From: Sphaerimonospora sp050942215
GTDB lineage: Bacteria; Actinomycetota; Actinomycetes; Streptosporangiales; Streptosporangiaceae
Direction of reading: 5' to 3'
Length of the DNA: 64,000 bases
Assembly: GCF_050942215.1 (NCBI RefSeq)
Contig: NZ_CP192056.1
Location: 4,216,001 to 4,280,000 of the forward strand
Shown: piece after piece, positions 19,320 to 31,594 of the stretch
Position numbering within the stretch: position 1 is the first letter of the stretch
Layout: the number at the start of each line of letters is the position of its first letter
Program-made: the position numbers and the translations under genes
The notes under the pieces: model-generated
Told to the model about the DNA's origin: nothing
What the model saw: only the letters and a program-made list of their open reading frames with translations
Database searches by the model: none

Positions 19320-21317
19320 TCAAATGAGGTCCAGCGGATCGACCGCCACTCGCACCGTGTCGGGGGCCTTGCGTGCTGATCGCGCCCCGCTCGCCGCCTT
19401 GAGCGCGCGGGCGAGCGCCGAGCCCCGGTCACGCGGCACCCGGACCATGGCACGCTCCACCTCCCCCTCCACGGGGACCGGACCGAGGACCTGTGCCTGC
19501 GGAGGCAGGGCCGCCTCGGCCAGCGTCTCCCTGACCGCGGCGGCCGGTCCGGTCAGCGTGGCCATCCGCACAGCCGGAGGGAAGCCCAGCTCGGCGCGGT
19601 CGGCGAGCTCGCGCTCGGCGAAGGTGATCGGGTCCCAGCGCAGCAGGGCCTGTACGGCGGGGACGGCCGAGTCGGCCAGCACCACGAGTTCGGCCCCCGG
19701 CCGGGCGAGCGCCGCAGCGTTCATCCAGCGCCGCAGCGCCTCTTCGGCCGCGCGCAGGTCCGGGCGGCCGAGCAGCGCCCAGCCGTCGAGCAGCACGGCC
19801 GCCGCGTAGCCGCCCTCGGGCACCGGCTCGGCGCCGGGGGTGGCCACGATCAGTGCGGGCGCCGGCCCGGCCTCGGCGAGCACGCCGTCCCGCCCTGACG
19901 TCTTGACCGGGAAGGACGGGAACGCCCGGCCGAGTTCCTCCGCCGTTCGGCGGGCCCCCACGATCAGCGCGCGGATCCGGTCGTCGCCGCAGGACGGGCA
20001 CCGGCGGCCGCCCGCGATCCGGCCGCACCAGCGGCAGTACGGCACGGCGTGCCCACCGCGCAGGGCCAGCGGGCCGCGGCAGGCGGGGCAGCGGGCCGGG
20101 CCGCGGCAGGTCCGGCAGGCGAGCGCGGGCAGATATCCCCTCCTGGGCACCTGGACGAGCACCGGGCCGCTCTCCAGCCCGCGCCGCAGCGCCTGCCAGG
20201 CGACGGTCGGCAGGCGAGCGGCCCTGGCCGCCTCGTCGCGGGCGAGTTCGGCGTCGTCGCCGGCCGGGCGTACCCTCGGCGCCCTGGCCCTGATCTCCTC
20301 GCGCCGGGGGGCGAGCGACCGCGCCCAGCCCGTCGCGACGAGCATGGTCGCCTCCGTGCTCCGGGCGTGGCCGCCGATCAGCAGGCCCGCCTGCGCGCGG
20401 TGGGCGCGCAGCGCCAGCACCTCGCGGGCGTGCGGGTACGGCGCGTGCGGGTCGGCGTGCAGATCGTCTCCGTCGTCCCAGATGACGGCCAGGCCCAGGG
20501 AGGCCACCGGCGCGAAGGCGGCGGGACGGTTGCCCACCACGACCCCGATCTCGCCGCGCAGCGCCTTGAGCCAGCGGCGGTAGCGCTCGGCCGGGCCGAG
20601 GTCGGCGGTGATCGCGACGTGCGGCGTGCTCCCCAGCGCCCGGGCCATCACGGCCACGTCCTTGCCGTCGGGCAGCACGATCACCACGCCGCGGCCGCTC
20701 GCCAGCGTCGCCCGCACCGCTGCCGCGATCGCCTCCGGCCAGGACACACCGGGCAGTGCCGTCCAGACGGCGCGCGGCGAGCGTCCCTCCGCCAGGGCGG
20801 TCAGGAACGACGGACCCGCCTGATAGGCGGCCCACCCGCTCTGATCCTCCCCGGCCGGGGGCGCGGGCTCCCACGTCACGGGGGCCGGGGCCCTCGCCTC
20901 GGCCTCGACCCGGGCATGGCGCGGCGGGATCGCCAGCCGCAGGACATCCGACATCGTGCCGGCGTAGCGGTCGGCCACCGCACGCGCGAGCCCGGCGATC
21001 TCGGCGGTCAGGACCGGCTCCGGGGAGATCACCCGGTCCAGGAAGGCGAGCCGCCCCCGGTGCTCACTCCCGGCGACCCGCTCCAGCAGGAACCCGTCGG
21101 TGAGCCGCCCGGCGAAGCGGACCCGCACCCGGCAGCCCGGCACCGCGGCGGCCTCGGCCGCCACCGGCACCAGGTAGTCGAACAGCCGGTCCAGATGCGG
21201 CAGCGGGGTGTCGACGACGACCCGGGCGACCGGAAGATCGCCGGCGGCCTGACGGGCCCCCTTGCGACCGCTCGCCGCCGGCGCGGGCACGAGCGCCTCC
21301 TGCGACGGCACACTCAC
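19320..21317 (-). CDS. priA: Primosomal protein N' (PriA), actinobacterial type without helicase motifs
   Basis: The protein has 665 residues and starts at GTG. The N-terminal DNA-binding domain (RVVVDTPLPHLDRLFDYLVP) and the C-terminal part with zinc-binding cysteine pairs (CRTCRG, CPACRG, CRWCGR, CPSCG, about residues 376-420) are clear PriA features. The place of Walker A reads VLPDGKDVAVM instead of GxTGSGKT, and the DEAH box is replaced by WDDGDD. ATP-driven unwinding is thus unlikely. Actinobacterial PriA proteins are known to lack these motifs, so this looks like the family norm. It follows metK, as in other actinomycetes. Confidence 0.92.
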   Translation of the reverse strand: MSVPSQEALVPAPAASGRKGARQAAGDLPVARVVVDTPLPHLDRLFDYLVPVAAEAAAVPGCRVRVRFAGRLTDGFLLERVAGSEHRGRLAFLDRVISPEPVLTAEIAGLARAVADRYAGTMSDVLRLAIPPRHARVEAEARAPAPVTWEPAPPAGEDQSGWAAYQAGPSFLTALAEGRSPRAVWTALPGVSWPEAIAAAVRATLASGRGVVIVLPDGKDVAVMARALGSTPHVAITADLGPAERYRRWLKALRGEIGVVVGNRPAAFAPVASLGLAVIWDDGDDLHADPHAPYPHAREVLALRAHRAQAGLLIGGHARSTEATMLVATGWARSLAPRREEIRARAPRVRPAGDDAELARDEAARAARLPTVAWQALRRGLESGPVLVQVPRRGYLPALACRTCRGPARCPACRGPLALRGGHAVPYCRWCGRIAGGRRCPSCGDDRIRALIVGARRTAEELGRAFPSFPVKTSGRDGVLAEAGPAPALIVATPGAEPVPEGGYAAAVLLDGWALLGRPDLRAAEEALRRWMNAAALARPGAELVVLADSAVPAVQALLRWDPITFAERELADRAELGFPPAVRMATLTGPAAAVRETLAEAALPPQAQVLGPVPVEGEVERAMVRVPRDRGSALARALKAASGARSARKAPDTVRVAVDPLDLI

Positions 21318-21427
21318 GTCCTACGTCCTATCAGACGCGGACGACGTCCCGGGGCCGGAGCCTCACCCACGAACGTTTCTCGCAGGCTCGAAACCTTCCC
21401 GGGGCCCGGAGGCGTACGGCGTAGGGG

Positions 21428-22630
21428 TCAGAGCCCGGCCGCCGCGCGCAGCGCGTCGGCCCGGTCGGTCGACTCCCAGGAGAAGCCCTCCCGGCCGAAG
21501 TGGCCGTAGGCGGCCGTCTCCGAGTAGATCGGGCGCAGCAGGTCGAGGTCCCGGATGATCGCGGCCGGACGCAGGTCGAAGACCTCGAGGACGGCCTTCT
21601 GGATCGTGGACACCGGGGCCTTCTCGGTACCGAAGCACTCCAGGAAGAGGCCGACCGGCTGGGCCTTGCCGATGGCGTAGGCGACCTGGACCTCGCAGCG
21701 GTCGGCCAGCCCGGCCGCCACCACGTTCTTGGCCACCCAGCGCATCGCGTACGCGGCGCTGCGGTCCACCTTGGAGGGGTCCTTGCCGGAGAAGGCGCCG
21801 CCGCCGTGCCTGGCCATGCCGCCGTAGGTGTCGATGATGATCTTCCGGCCGGTGAGGCCGGCGTCGCCCATCGGGCCGCCGATCTCGAAGCGGCCGGTCG
21901 GGTTCACCAGCAGCCGGTAGCCCTCGGTCTCGATCTCCAGTTCGGCCAGCACCGGCTCCACGACGTGCTCGCGGATGTCGGGGGTCAGCATCTCCCGCAG
22001 GTCGATCTCCGGGGCGTGCTGGGTGGAGACCACCACGGTGTCGAGGCGGACCGGGCTGTCCCCGTCGTACTCGATGGTCACCTGGGTCTTGCCGTCCGGC
22101 CGCAGGTACGGCACCTGGCCGCTCTTGCGCACGTCGGCGAGCCGCCGGGCCATCCGGTGGGCGAGCATGATCGGCAGCGGCATCAACTCGGGCGTCTCCC
22201 GGCACGCGTACCCGAACATCAGGCCCTGGTCGCCCGCGCCCTGCCGGTCGAAGTCGTCGGCGCCCTCGCCCGCGCGGTGCTCGTAGGCGGTGTCGACGCC
22301 CTGGGCGATGTCGGGCGACTGCGCCCCGATGGACACGGAAACGCCGCAGGAGGCGCCGTCGAAGCCTTTGTGGGAGGCGTCGTAACCGATCTCCAGAATC
22401 TTGTCGCGGATCAACGCCGGGATGTCGACGTAGGTCTCCGTCGTCACCTCGCCGGCGACGTGGACCTGCCCGGTGGTGATCAACGTCTCGACGGCGACCC
22501 GGCTCTTGGGGTCGTCTTTGAGCATTGCGTCGAGGATCGCGTCACTGATCTGGTCGGCGATCTTGTCCGGGTGGCCCTCGGTGACCGACTCGGAGGTGAA
22601 CAGGCGACGGGACAACTCGTGGCTCCTCAT
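21428..22630 (-). CDS. metK: S-adenosylmethionine synthetase
   Basis: This 400-residue enzyme makes SAM from methionine and ATP. Typical motifs are FTSESVTEGHPDKIADQISD at the N-terminus (ATP/metal-binding His and Asp), GAGDQGLMFGYA (methionine loop) and GGGAFSGKDPSKVDRSAAY (P-loop-like phosphate site). The length is normal. It is transcribed with coaBC and the small gene upstream, towards priA. No SAM riboswitch was seen in the 50 bases before the start. Confidence 0.98.
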   Translation of the reverse strand: MRSHELSRRLFTSESVTEGHPDKIADQISDAILDAMLKDDPKSRVAVETLITTGQVHVAGEVTTETYVDIPALIRDKILEIGYDASHKGFDGASCGVSVSIGAQSPDIAQGVDTAYEHRAGEGADDFDRQGAGDQGLMFGYACRETPELMPLPIMLAHRMARRLADVRKSGQVPYLRPDGKTQVTIEYDGDSPVRLDTVVVSTQHAPEIDLREMLTPDIREHVVEPVLAELEIETEGYRLLVNPTGRFEIGGPMGDAGLTGRKIIIDTYGGMARHGGGAFSGKDPSKVDRSAAYAMRWVAKNVVAAGLADRCEVQVAYAIGKAQPVGLFLECFGTEKAPVSTIQKAVLEVFDLRPAAIIRDLDLLRPIYSETAAYGHFGREGFSWESTDRADALRAAAGL

Positions 22631-22680
22631 GCAGCGGCTGCTGACGGTAAAGTTGGGCGATGCTCACGCGAGTCTAGCGT

Positions 22681-23043
22681 TCATAGGTCGGGTAGGGGGT
22701 CGCGGGGAAGGTCGCCGGGGGAGAACGCCTCGGCGTCGGCGGCGGCCACCACGGCCGCGTACTCCACCTCCACCTCGAACGTCATCCCGTCGATTTCGAT
22801 CCGCGGGACGGCTCGGAACTCGATCGGCCCCAGCCGGGTGCGGCGGGGGTAGGTCGCCCACACCCCGGACGGCGCTTCACCTGCGGCCACCGACAGCAGC
22901 GTCACCGACCGGTCCGTCACGACGATCAGGAAGGCGGCCGTGGTCTGGGGGGACAGCGCGAGGGCCGGGAACACGTAGCGGATGTCCTCGCCCGGGCCGA
23001 GCATCGCGCGGCAGCGCTCTCTGATCGCGGCGGGCACGGGCAT
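22681..23043 (-). CDS. Small conserved protein of unknown function
   Basis: This 120-residue protein sits between coaBC and metK on the same strand, 42 bases behind coaBC. The composition is normal for a soluble cytoplasmic protein. It begins with a helix (IRERCRAMLGPGEDIRYVFPAL), followed by alternating beta strands (AAFLIVVTDRSVTLLSV, GVWATYPRRTRLGPIEF, IEIDGMTFEVEVEY). That pattern resembles PH-like lipid or protein-binding folds, but this is only a guess from the strand pattern. The codon use matches its neighbours and the ATG is well placed, so it is probably a real gene. Confidence 0.65.
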   Translation of the reverse strand: MPVPAAIRERCRAMLGPGEDIRYVFPALALSPQTTAAFLIVVTDRSVTLLSVAAGEAPSGVWATYPRRTRLGPIEFRAVPRIEIDGMTFEVEVEYAAVVAAADAEAFSPGDLPRDPLPDL

Positions 23044-23085
23044 GACGGTCGCTCCCTCGCAGCGCGCACTTGCCGTGGCGGACTG

Positions 23086-24342
23086 TCAGGAAAGGCGCTC
23101 CGCCACCAAATCCCAGACTACGTCGGCGAGATCCTCTTTGGGACCCCGCGAGATCTCCACCGTCCCGCCGTCGGAGCTGAGGACGACGGCCGCGTTGTCC
23201 GGCGTCCCGAAGGCGAGGCCCTCCCCCACCTGGTTGACGACGAGCAGGTCGCAGCCCTTGCGCGCCAGCTTGGCCCGGCCGTTGGCCAGGACGTCGTCGG
23301 TCTCGGCGGCGAACCCGACGATCACCCGCGGGTGCGGCTCCCGCCCGCCCCGCTCGCGTGCGTCCCGCCGCAGCTCGCCCAGCTCGGCCAGCACGTCGGG
23401 GTTCTTGACCAGGCGGATCGGGTCCGGCTCCGCCGACGATTTCTTGATCTTGGTGTCGCTGTGCCGGTCCGGCCTGAAGTCGGCGACGGCGGCCGCCATC
23501 ACGACCGCGTCGGCACCTGCGGTCCCGTGAGCGCCGGTGCTGGCGGCGTCGAGCACGGCCTCGCGCAGTTCACGGGCGGACTCGACCCGCAGCACCTTGA
23601 CCCCCGCGGGATCGGGCAGCGCGACGTTGGCCGACACCAGCGTGACCTCGGCGCCGCGGGCGACCGCGGTGCGGGCCAGGGCGTACCCCTGCAGGCCGGA
23701 CGACCGGTTGCCGATGAACCTGACCGGGTCGATCGCCTCGCGGGTGCCGCCCGCCGAGACCACCACGTGCCGGCCCGCGAGGTCGAGGGCCCGGCCGGCG
23801 AGCGCGCCGCGGGCGAGCACCCTGCGGCACACCTCGAAGATCTCCGCGGGCTCGGGCAGCCGCCCGGGCCCGGTGTCGGCCCCGGTGAGCCTGCCGACGG
23901 CCGGCTCGATCACGACGGCGCCCCGCTCGCGCAGCGTCGCGACGTTCGCGCGGGTGGCGGGATGCTCCCACATCTCGGTGTGCATCGCCGGCGCGAACAC
24001 GACCGGGCAGCGGGCGGTCAGCAGGGTGTTGGTGAGCAGGTCGCCGGCCAGGCCGTGCGCGGCCTTGGCCAGCACGTCCGCTGTGGCGGGGGCGACGACC
24101 ACGAGGTCCGCGCGCTGCCCGATGCGGACGTGCGGCACCTCGTGCACGGACTCCCACACCTCGGTGGTCACCGGATTGCCGGAGAGCGCCGCCCATGTCG
24201 GCTCCCCGACGAAGCGCAGCGCGTCGCGGGTCGGCACGACCCGCACGTCATGACCGGACTCGGTGAACAGGCGCAGCAGCTCACACGACTTGTAGAGGGC
24301 GATGCCGGCGCTGACGCCCAGCACCACCGAAGCGGCAGGCAC
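23086..24342 (-). CDS. coaBC: Bifunctional phosphopantothenoylcysteine decarboxylase / phosphopantothenate-cysteine ligase
   Basis: This 418-residue protein catalyses two steps of coenzyme A synthesis. The N-terminal CoaC half is a flavoprotein with GVSAGIALYKSCELLR, the FMN-site ANTLL-like segment (LLTNTLLTARCPVVFAPAM) and PAMHTEMWEHPAT. The C-terminal CoaB half begins at about residue 190 (GRHVVVSAGGTREAIDPVRF). It contains GNRSSGLQGYALA and the lysine motif KIKKS. The start codon is 11 bases after the rpoZ stop codon. Confidence 0.97.
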   Translation of the reverse strand: MPAASVVLGVSAGIALYKSCELLRLFTESGHDVRVVPTRDALRFVGEPTWAALSGNPVTTEVWESVHEVPHVRIGQRADLVVVAPATADVLAKAAHGLAGDLLTNTLLTARCPVVFAPAMHTEMWEHPATRANVATLRERGAVVIEPAVGRLTGADTGPGRLPEPAEIFEVCRRVLARGALAGRALDLAGRHVVVSAGGTREAIDPVRFIGNRSSGLQGYALARTAVARGAEVTLVSANVALPDPAGVKVLRVESARELREAVLDAASTGAHGTAGADAVVMAAAVADFRPDRHSDTKIKKSSAEPDPIRLVKNPDVLAELGELRRDARERGGREPHPRVIVGFAAETDDVLANGRAKLARKGCDLLVVNQVGEGLAFGTPDNAAVVLSSDGGTVEISRGPKEDLADVVWDLVAERLS

Positions 24343-24353
24343 GGCGGCCCGAC

Positions 24354-24617
24354 TCAGGACTCGATGGGCTCGGCGCTGAGCAGACCCTCGCTGACCTCGC
24401 GCAGCGCGATGGACAGCGGCTTCTCCTGGGCGTGGGTCTCCACGAGCGGCCCGACGTACTCCAGCAGGCCCTCGCCGAGCTGCGAGTAGTAGGCGTTGAT
24501 CTGGCGCGCCCGCTTCGCACCCATGATCACCAGGCTGTACTTGCTGTCGACGATGTCGAGCAGCGTGTCGATCGGCGGGTTGGTGATGCCCTCGGCGTAG
24601 CCGACTGTGCTTGCCAC
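24354..24617 (-). CDS. rpoZ: DNA-directed RNA polymerase omega subunit
   Basis: This 87-residue protein promotes RNA polymerase assembly by binding beta'. The sequence NPPIDTLLDIVDSKYSLVIMGAKRARQINAYY is the conserved omega core. It is in its classic position between gmk and coaBC, with 13 bases between the gmk stop and its start. Confidence 0.97.
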   Translation of the reverse strand: MASTVGYAEGITNPPIDTLLDIVDSKYSLVIMGAKRARQINAYYSQLGEGLLEYVGPLVETHAQEKPLSIALREVSEGLLSAEPIES

Positions 24618-24630
24618 GTTGCGTGTTCCT

Positions 24631-25221
24631 CTAGCTAGAAGGAGAGCTTCGCATCAAGGCTATCAGCCGATGGCACACGTCCTTGACGTCCGTGTTGACG
24701 ATGGTGAGGTCGAACTCCTTCTCGGCCGCCATCTCAATCCGCCCCATCTCGAGCCGCCGGGCGATCACGTCGGACGGCTCTGTGCCCCGGCCGCGCAGCC
24801 GCCGCTCCAGCTCCTCCCAGCTCGGCGGGGCCAGGAAGACCAGCAGCGCGTCGGGCATGGCGGCACGCACCTGCCGCGCGCCCTGGAGATCGATCTCCAG
24901 CAGCGTCGGCACCCCGGCGGCCAGCCGCTCCCGCACGGGGGTGCGGGGCGTGCCGTACCGGTTGCCGGCGAACTCGGCCCACTCCAGCAGCTCCCCGGAG
25001 GCGATCAGCCGGTCGAACTCGGCTTCGTCGGCGAAGAAGTACTCCACGCCGTGCGTCTCCCCCGGGCGGGGCTTCCGGGTGGTCACCGAGACCGACAGCC
25101 ACACCTCGGGGTGTGACCGCCGGAGCTCGGCGACGACCGTGGATTTCCCGACACCCGACGGACCGGAGAGGACCGTCAGGCGTCGGTCGTGCGGCAAGGA
25201 GTCACCGCCGTGTTTGGACAT
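24631..25221 (-). CDS. gmk: Guanylate kinase
   Basis: This enzyme phosphorylates GMP to GDP (196 residues from the chosen start). The P-loop is SGPSGVGKSTVV, followed by SVSVTTRKPRPGETHGVEY (GMP-binding) and LEIDLQGARQVR. ATG at 25221 is preferred because GGAG lies 8 bases upstream. A TTG at 25251 would add ten residues. It is 47 bases behind mihF in the conserved mihF-gmk-rpoZ order. Confidence 0.97.
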   Translation of the reverse strand: MSKHGGDSLPHDRRLTVLSGPSGVGKSTVVAELRRSHPEVWLSVSVTTRKPRPGETHGVEYFFADEAEFDRLIASGELLEWAEFAGNRYGTPRTPVRERLAAGVPTLLEIDLQGARQVRAAMPDALLVFLAPPSWEELERRLRGRGTEPSDVIARRLEMGRIEMAAEKEFDLTIVNTDVKDVCHRLIALMRSSPSS

Positions 25222-25268
25222 GTCGGTCACTCCGTTACCCCCTTGCAACAAGCCGTACGACGCCGAGA

Positions 25269-25592
25269 TCAGCTCTCGGCACCGCCGAACTCTCGTTCCA
25301 GGGAGGCCCGCTGGTTCGCGCCGAGACCCCGCACACGGCGGGATTCGGCGATCCCCAGCTTCTCCATGAGCTGCTTGGCGCGGACTTTGCCCACGCCAGG
25401 GAGCGACTCCAGCAGAGCCGAGACCTTCATCTTGCCGATGACGTCATCGGTCTGCCCGTCCTTCAGAACCTCGGCCAGGGACACCGCGCCGTGCTTGAGT
25501 CGGTTCTTGACCTCGGCACGCTCTTTGCGTGCCTTGGCAGCCTTCTCAAGTGCTGCGGCGCGCTGCTCGGGGGTCAGGGGAGGAAGAGCCAC
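25269..25592 (-). CDS. mihF: Actinobacterial integration host factor
   Basis: This 107-residue basic DNA-binding protein is the actinobacterial IHF, unrelated in sequence to HU/IHF of E. coli. A charged N-terminal helix (EQRAAALEKAAKARKERAE) leads into a helix-two-turn-helix domain with LLESLPGVGKVRAKQLMEKLGI and a basic RRVRGLGANQR tail. It is placed directly behind pyrF, as in mycobacteria and streptomycetes. The 134-base gap before it is rich in A and T at 25695-25735, so it probably has its own promoter there. Confidence 0.97.
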   Translation of the reverse strand: MALPPLTPEQRAAALEKAAKARKERAEVKNRLKHGAVSLAEVLKDGQTDDVIGKMKVSALLESLPGVGKVRAKQLMEKLGIAESRRVRGLGANQRASLEREFGGAES

Positions 25593-25726
25593 GCCGGGTC
25601 ACCTCGAATTTCTGTCGATGTACTCGGACGGGAGGGGAAACTAGCTGGTCCAAGGCCGGTACGGCAACGTGAAGGGCTGTTTCTCCGGCCACAAAATTGA
25701 TACTACTACTGTTCGTAATTGAAAAG

Positions 25727-26431
25727 TCACCGTTTGTCCGTCATCCGGCGCAGCGCGGCGGCGATCGAGGCGGCGGCGGCTCCGGGGTCCGGAGCACCCG
25801 TGATCGGCCGCCCGATCACCAGAAGATCGGCCCCGCTGATGATCGCGTCTTCCGGAGTCGCTACTCTTGCTTGATCCTGGTTGTCGGCGCCGGCGGGCCG
25901 CACACCCGGGGTGATGAGCGTGATCCCGGGGCCGACCTCTGCCCGCACGGCGGCGACCTCGCGCGGCGAGCAGACGAGGGCCTGGGCGCCGGCGCCGACG
26001 GCTACGGCGGCCATCCGGCGCACCGCGTCCTCGGGTGGTCCCTGGATGCCGATCTCGCGCAGATCGGCGTCCGAGAGCGACGTGAGCAGCGTCACGGCCG
26101 CGATCTGGGCGTCCGGCGCCGCTGCGACGGCCGCCTGGATCATCGCGGGACCGCCGGCCGCGTGGACGGTCAGGATCGCGGGCTTGAGCCGGGCGACCGC
26201 GCGGGCGGCCGCCGCCACGGTGTTGGGGATGTCATGGAGTTTGAGATCCAGGAAGACGCGGACGCCGCTGGCGCCGCGCACCGACGCGATCACGTCGGGG
26301 CCGTACCGGAGGTAGAGCTCCAGCCCCACCTTCACCGTGGAGACGTGCGGCGTCACCAGGCCGGCCCAGCGGGCCGCGGTTTCCAGGTCGGGCGCGTCGA
26401 GGGCGACGGCGACGGGAGCTGGCGTGGTCAC
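25727..26431 (-). CDS. pyrF: Orotidine 5'-phosphate decarboxylase
   Basis: This 234-residue enzyme makes UMP, the last step of the pathway. The signature FLDLKLHDIPNTVAAA carries the catalytic DxKxxD. Other features are VALDAPDLETA near the start, GPGITLITPGVRP and ADLLVIGRPIT. GTG at 26431 is chosen because it overlaps the pyrD stop codon as GTGA. The frame is open far upstream, but that part is antisense-like composition inside pyrD. Confidence 0.96.
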   Translation of the reverse strand: MTTPAPVAVALDAPDLETAARWAGLVTPHVSTVKVGLELYLRYGPDVIASVRGASGVRVFLDLKLHDIPNTVAAAARAVARLKPAILTVHAAGGPAMIQAAVAAAPDAQIAAVTLLTSLSDADLREIGIQGPPEDAVRRMAAVAVGAGAQALVCSPREVAAVRAEVGPGITLITPGVRPAGADNQDQARVATPEDAIISGADLLVIGRPITGAPDPGAAAASIAAALRRMTDKR

Positions 26432-27369
26432 AGGGAACTCTCCTCCAGATCTGTCCTGCCGCGGGGTCCGGTCCCCGCGGGGCGATGGGCCAGGCCGACG
26501 GCGTCGGCCAGCCGGTCGAAGCCGCGCTCGGTGAGAAGCTCCTCGAGCTCCCTCAGGACGCGCGGGCAGGCGTACGGGTCGTGGAACGTCGCGGTGCCCA
26601 CGGCGACGGCGCAGGCGCCCGCCAGGATGAGCTCCAGGGCGTCCCTGCCGGTCGTCACGCCGCCCATGCCGACGATCGGCACCCCGGGCAGGGCCGCGTG
26701 CACCTGCCACACGCAGCGCACCGCCAGGGGCCGTACGGCGGGGCCGGACAGGCCGCCCGCCCCGGCGGCGAGCGTCGGGCGCATCGTATCCACGTCGATG
26801 CTCATGCCGGCCGGCGTGTTGATCATGGCGAGGGCGTCGGCGCCGCCGTCCACGCACGACCGGGCGACCGCCACGATGTCGGCGACGTCGGGCGACAGCT
26901 TGGCGATCACCGGAACGTCGTACCTGATCGCGGCACGCACCGACGCCACCACCTCGGCTGCGGCCGAGCCGTCGCGGGCGAACATCCTGCCGCGGTCCTC
27001 GACGTTCGGGCACGACAGGTTGACCTCGACGGCGGTGATCCCCGGCGCGTCGGCGAGCCGCCGCGACAGCGCCGTGAACTCGGCCACCGTGCCGCCGCCG
27101 AGGGACACGACGGTGCGCGCGCCCCGCTCGGCCAGCCAGGGCAGCTCGCGCTCCAGGAACGCCTCGACGCCCGGCCCCTGCAGGCCCACGGCGTTGAGCA
27201 GCCCCGAGGGGGTCTCCGCCATCCGGGGCGTGGGCCGCCCGGCCCTGGGCGCCATCGTGATCGACCGCGTCACGAACGCGCCCAGCCTGGCGACGTCGAA
27301 GAACTGGGCGAGCTCCCGGCCCGTCCCCCCGCAGCCGGAGGCCGTCAGAACGGGGTTGGGCAGCTCCAC
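26428..27369 (-). CDS. pyrD: Dihydroorotate dehydrogenase, type 1B catalytic subunit
   Basis: This FMN enzyme oxidises dihydroorotate to orotate. Family motifs are NPVLTASGCGG near the start, VEVNLSCPNVEDRG (active-site Cys is the C of SCPN, as in type 1B), VIAKLSPDV, ALAMINTPAGM, and VGMGGVTTGRDALELILAGA (FMN phosphate). With PyrK encoded upstream, it should pass electrons to NAD. The listed GTG start leaves a short N-terminus. About twelve more family-like residues (DLRSYLAHVELPN) are readable upstream in frame, but without ATG, GTG or TTG, so the true start is unsure. Confidence 0.93.
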   Translation of the reverse strand: MELPNPVLTASGCGGTGRELAQFFDVARLGAFVTRSITMAPRAGRPTPRMAETPSGLLNAVGLQGPGVEAFLERELPWLAERGARTVVSLGGGTVAEFTALSRRLADAPGITAVEVNLSCPNVEDRGRMFARDGSAAAEVVASVRAAIRYDVPVIAKLSPDVADIVAVARSCVDGGADALAMINTPAGMSIDVDTMRPTLAAGAGGLSGPAVRPLAVRCVWQVHAALPGVPIVGMGGVTTGRDALELILAGACAVAVGTATFHDPYACPRVLRELEELLTERGFDRLADAVGLAHRPAGTGPRGRTDLEESSL

Positions 27370-27423
27370 ATGGGCCAGGTAACTCCGCAGGTCGGCACCT
27401 ATGTCGGTTCACCCCGCCCGGAC

Positions 27424-28281
27424 TCACGCATTGCGCCCCCCGGGTGCGCCGAGGGCGTCGAACGGGATCGTCCCGACGTCGTCGAAGCGGACCCGCTCGC
27501 CGCGGAACACCGGGCCCTCCACGCAGGAACGCAGCATCCGGGTCACGCCGTCCTCGCCGATCACGGGGACGACGCAGGTCATACAGACGCCGATGCCGCA
27601 GGCCATGTGCTCCTCCACGGCGACCTGGACGGGGATGCCGAACTCGACGGCCACCGCGGTCACCCCGCGCAGCATCGCCATCGGGCCGCACGCGTAGACG
27701 GCGTCGGCCCGGACGTCCGCGATCACGCCGGGCAGCACGTCGGTCACCCTGCCGCGCATGCCCAGCGAGCCGTCCTCGGTGGTCAACGTCGTCGTCTCCC
27801 CCATCCGACGGGCCCGCAGCGCGCCGAAGACACGCTCGGCCGTGGTGGCGCCGAGCACGAAGTCGATCCGGCAGCCGCGCAGTTGCAGGGCGTCGCCCAG
27901 GGCGAACAGCGAGGCCGAGCCGTACTCCCCGCCCACCAGCACGCACGTGCACGGGTCGCGGGGCAGCGGGAAGGGCCGGCCGAGCGGGCCGACGATGTCG
28001 AGCGTGTCGCGCGCCTTGACCTCGGACAGCCAGGCGGTTCCCGCGCCGCGCACGGCGAAGACCAGCTCCACCGTGCCACCGTAGTCCGGCTTGACGTCGT
28101 GGACCGTCAGCGCCCGGCGGGTGAGCATCGCGGTGTCGCGCCCGCCGGCCGCGACGGTGACGAAGTGGCCGGGCCGGAAGCGGTCGGCGACGCCCGGTGC
28201 GACGACCGTGAGCGCATGGTAGGCGTCCACCCGGCGCGTCGTCAGCACCGTGCCCGTCACCTGTACCGGACTACCGGCCAC
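27424..28281 (-). CDS. pyrK: Dihydroorotate dehydrogenase electron-transfer subunit
   Basis: This 285-residue flavoprotein belongs to the ferredoxin reductase family. It moves electrons from PyrD to NAD. The FAD-binding barrel is N-terminal (MLTRRALTVHDV), and the NAD-binding part includes LVGGEYGSASLFALG. The C-terminal [2Fe-2S] cluster ligands are seen in CGIGVCMTCVVPV and a later RSCVEGPVF. It is 4 bases behind carB and forms the type 1B pair with pyrD. Confidence 0.94.
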   Translation of the reverse strand: MAGSPVQVTGTVLTTRRVDAYHALTVVAPGVADRFRPGHFVTVAAGGRDTAMLTRRALTVHDVKPDYGGTVELVFAVRGAGTAWLSEVKARDTLDIVGPLGRPFPLPRDPCTCVLVGGEYGSASLFALGDALQLRGCRIDFVLGATTAERVFGALRARRMGETTTLTTEDGSLGMRGRVTDVLPGVIADVRADAVYACGPMAMLRGVTAVAVEFGIPVQVAVEEHMACGIGVCMTCVVPVIGEDGVTRMLRSCVEGPVFRGERVRFDDVGTIPFDALGAPGGRNA

Positions 28282-28285
28282 TCGC

Positions 28286-31586
<3,301 letters not shown>

Positions 31587-31594
<8 letters not shown>

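Noticed and set aside
26432..27952. Upstream extension of the pyrF frame
   Set aside because: The frame is open by chance on the same strand as pyrD and pyrK, but the product is Arg/Gly-rich and unlike PyrF; the GTGA overlap with pyrD sets the start.
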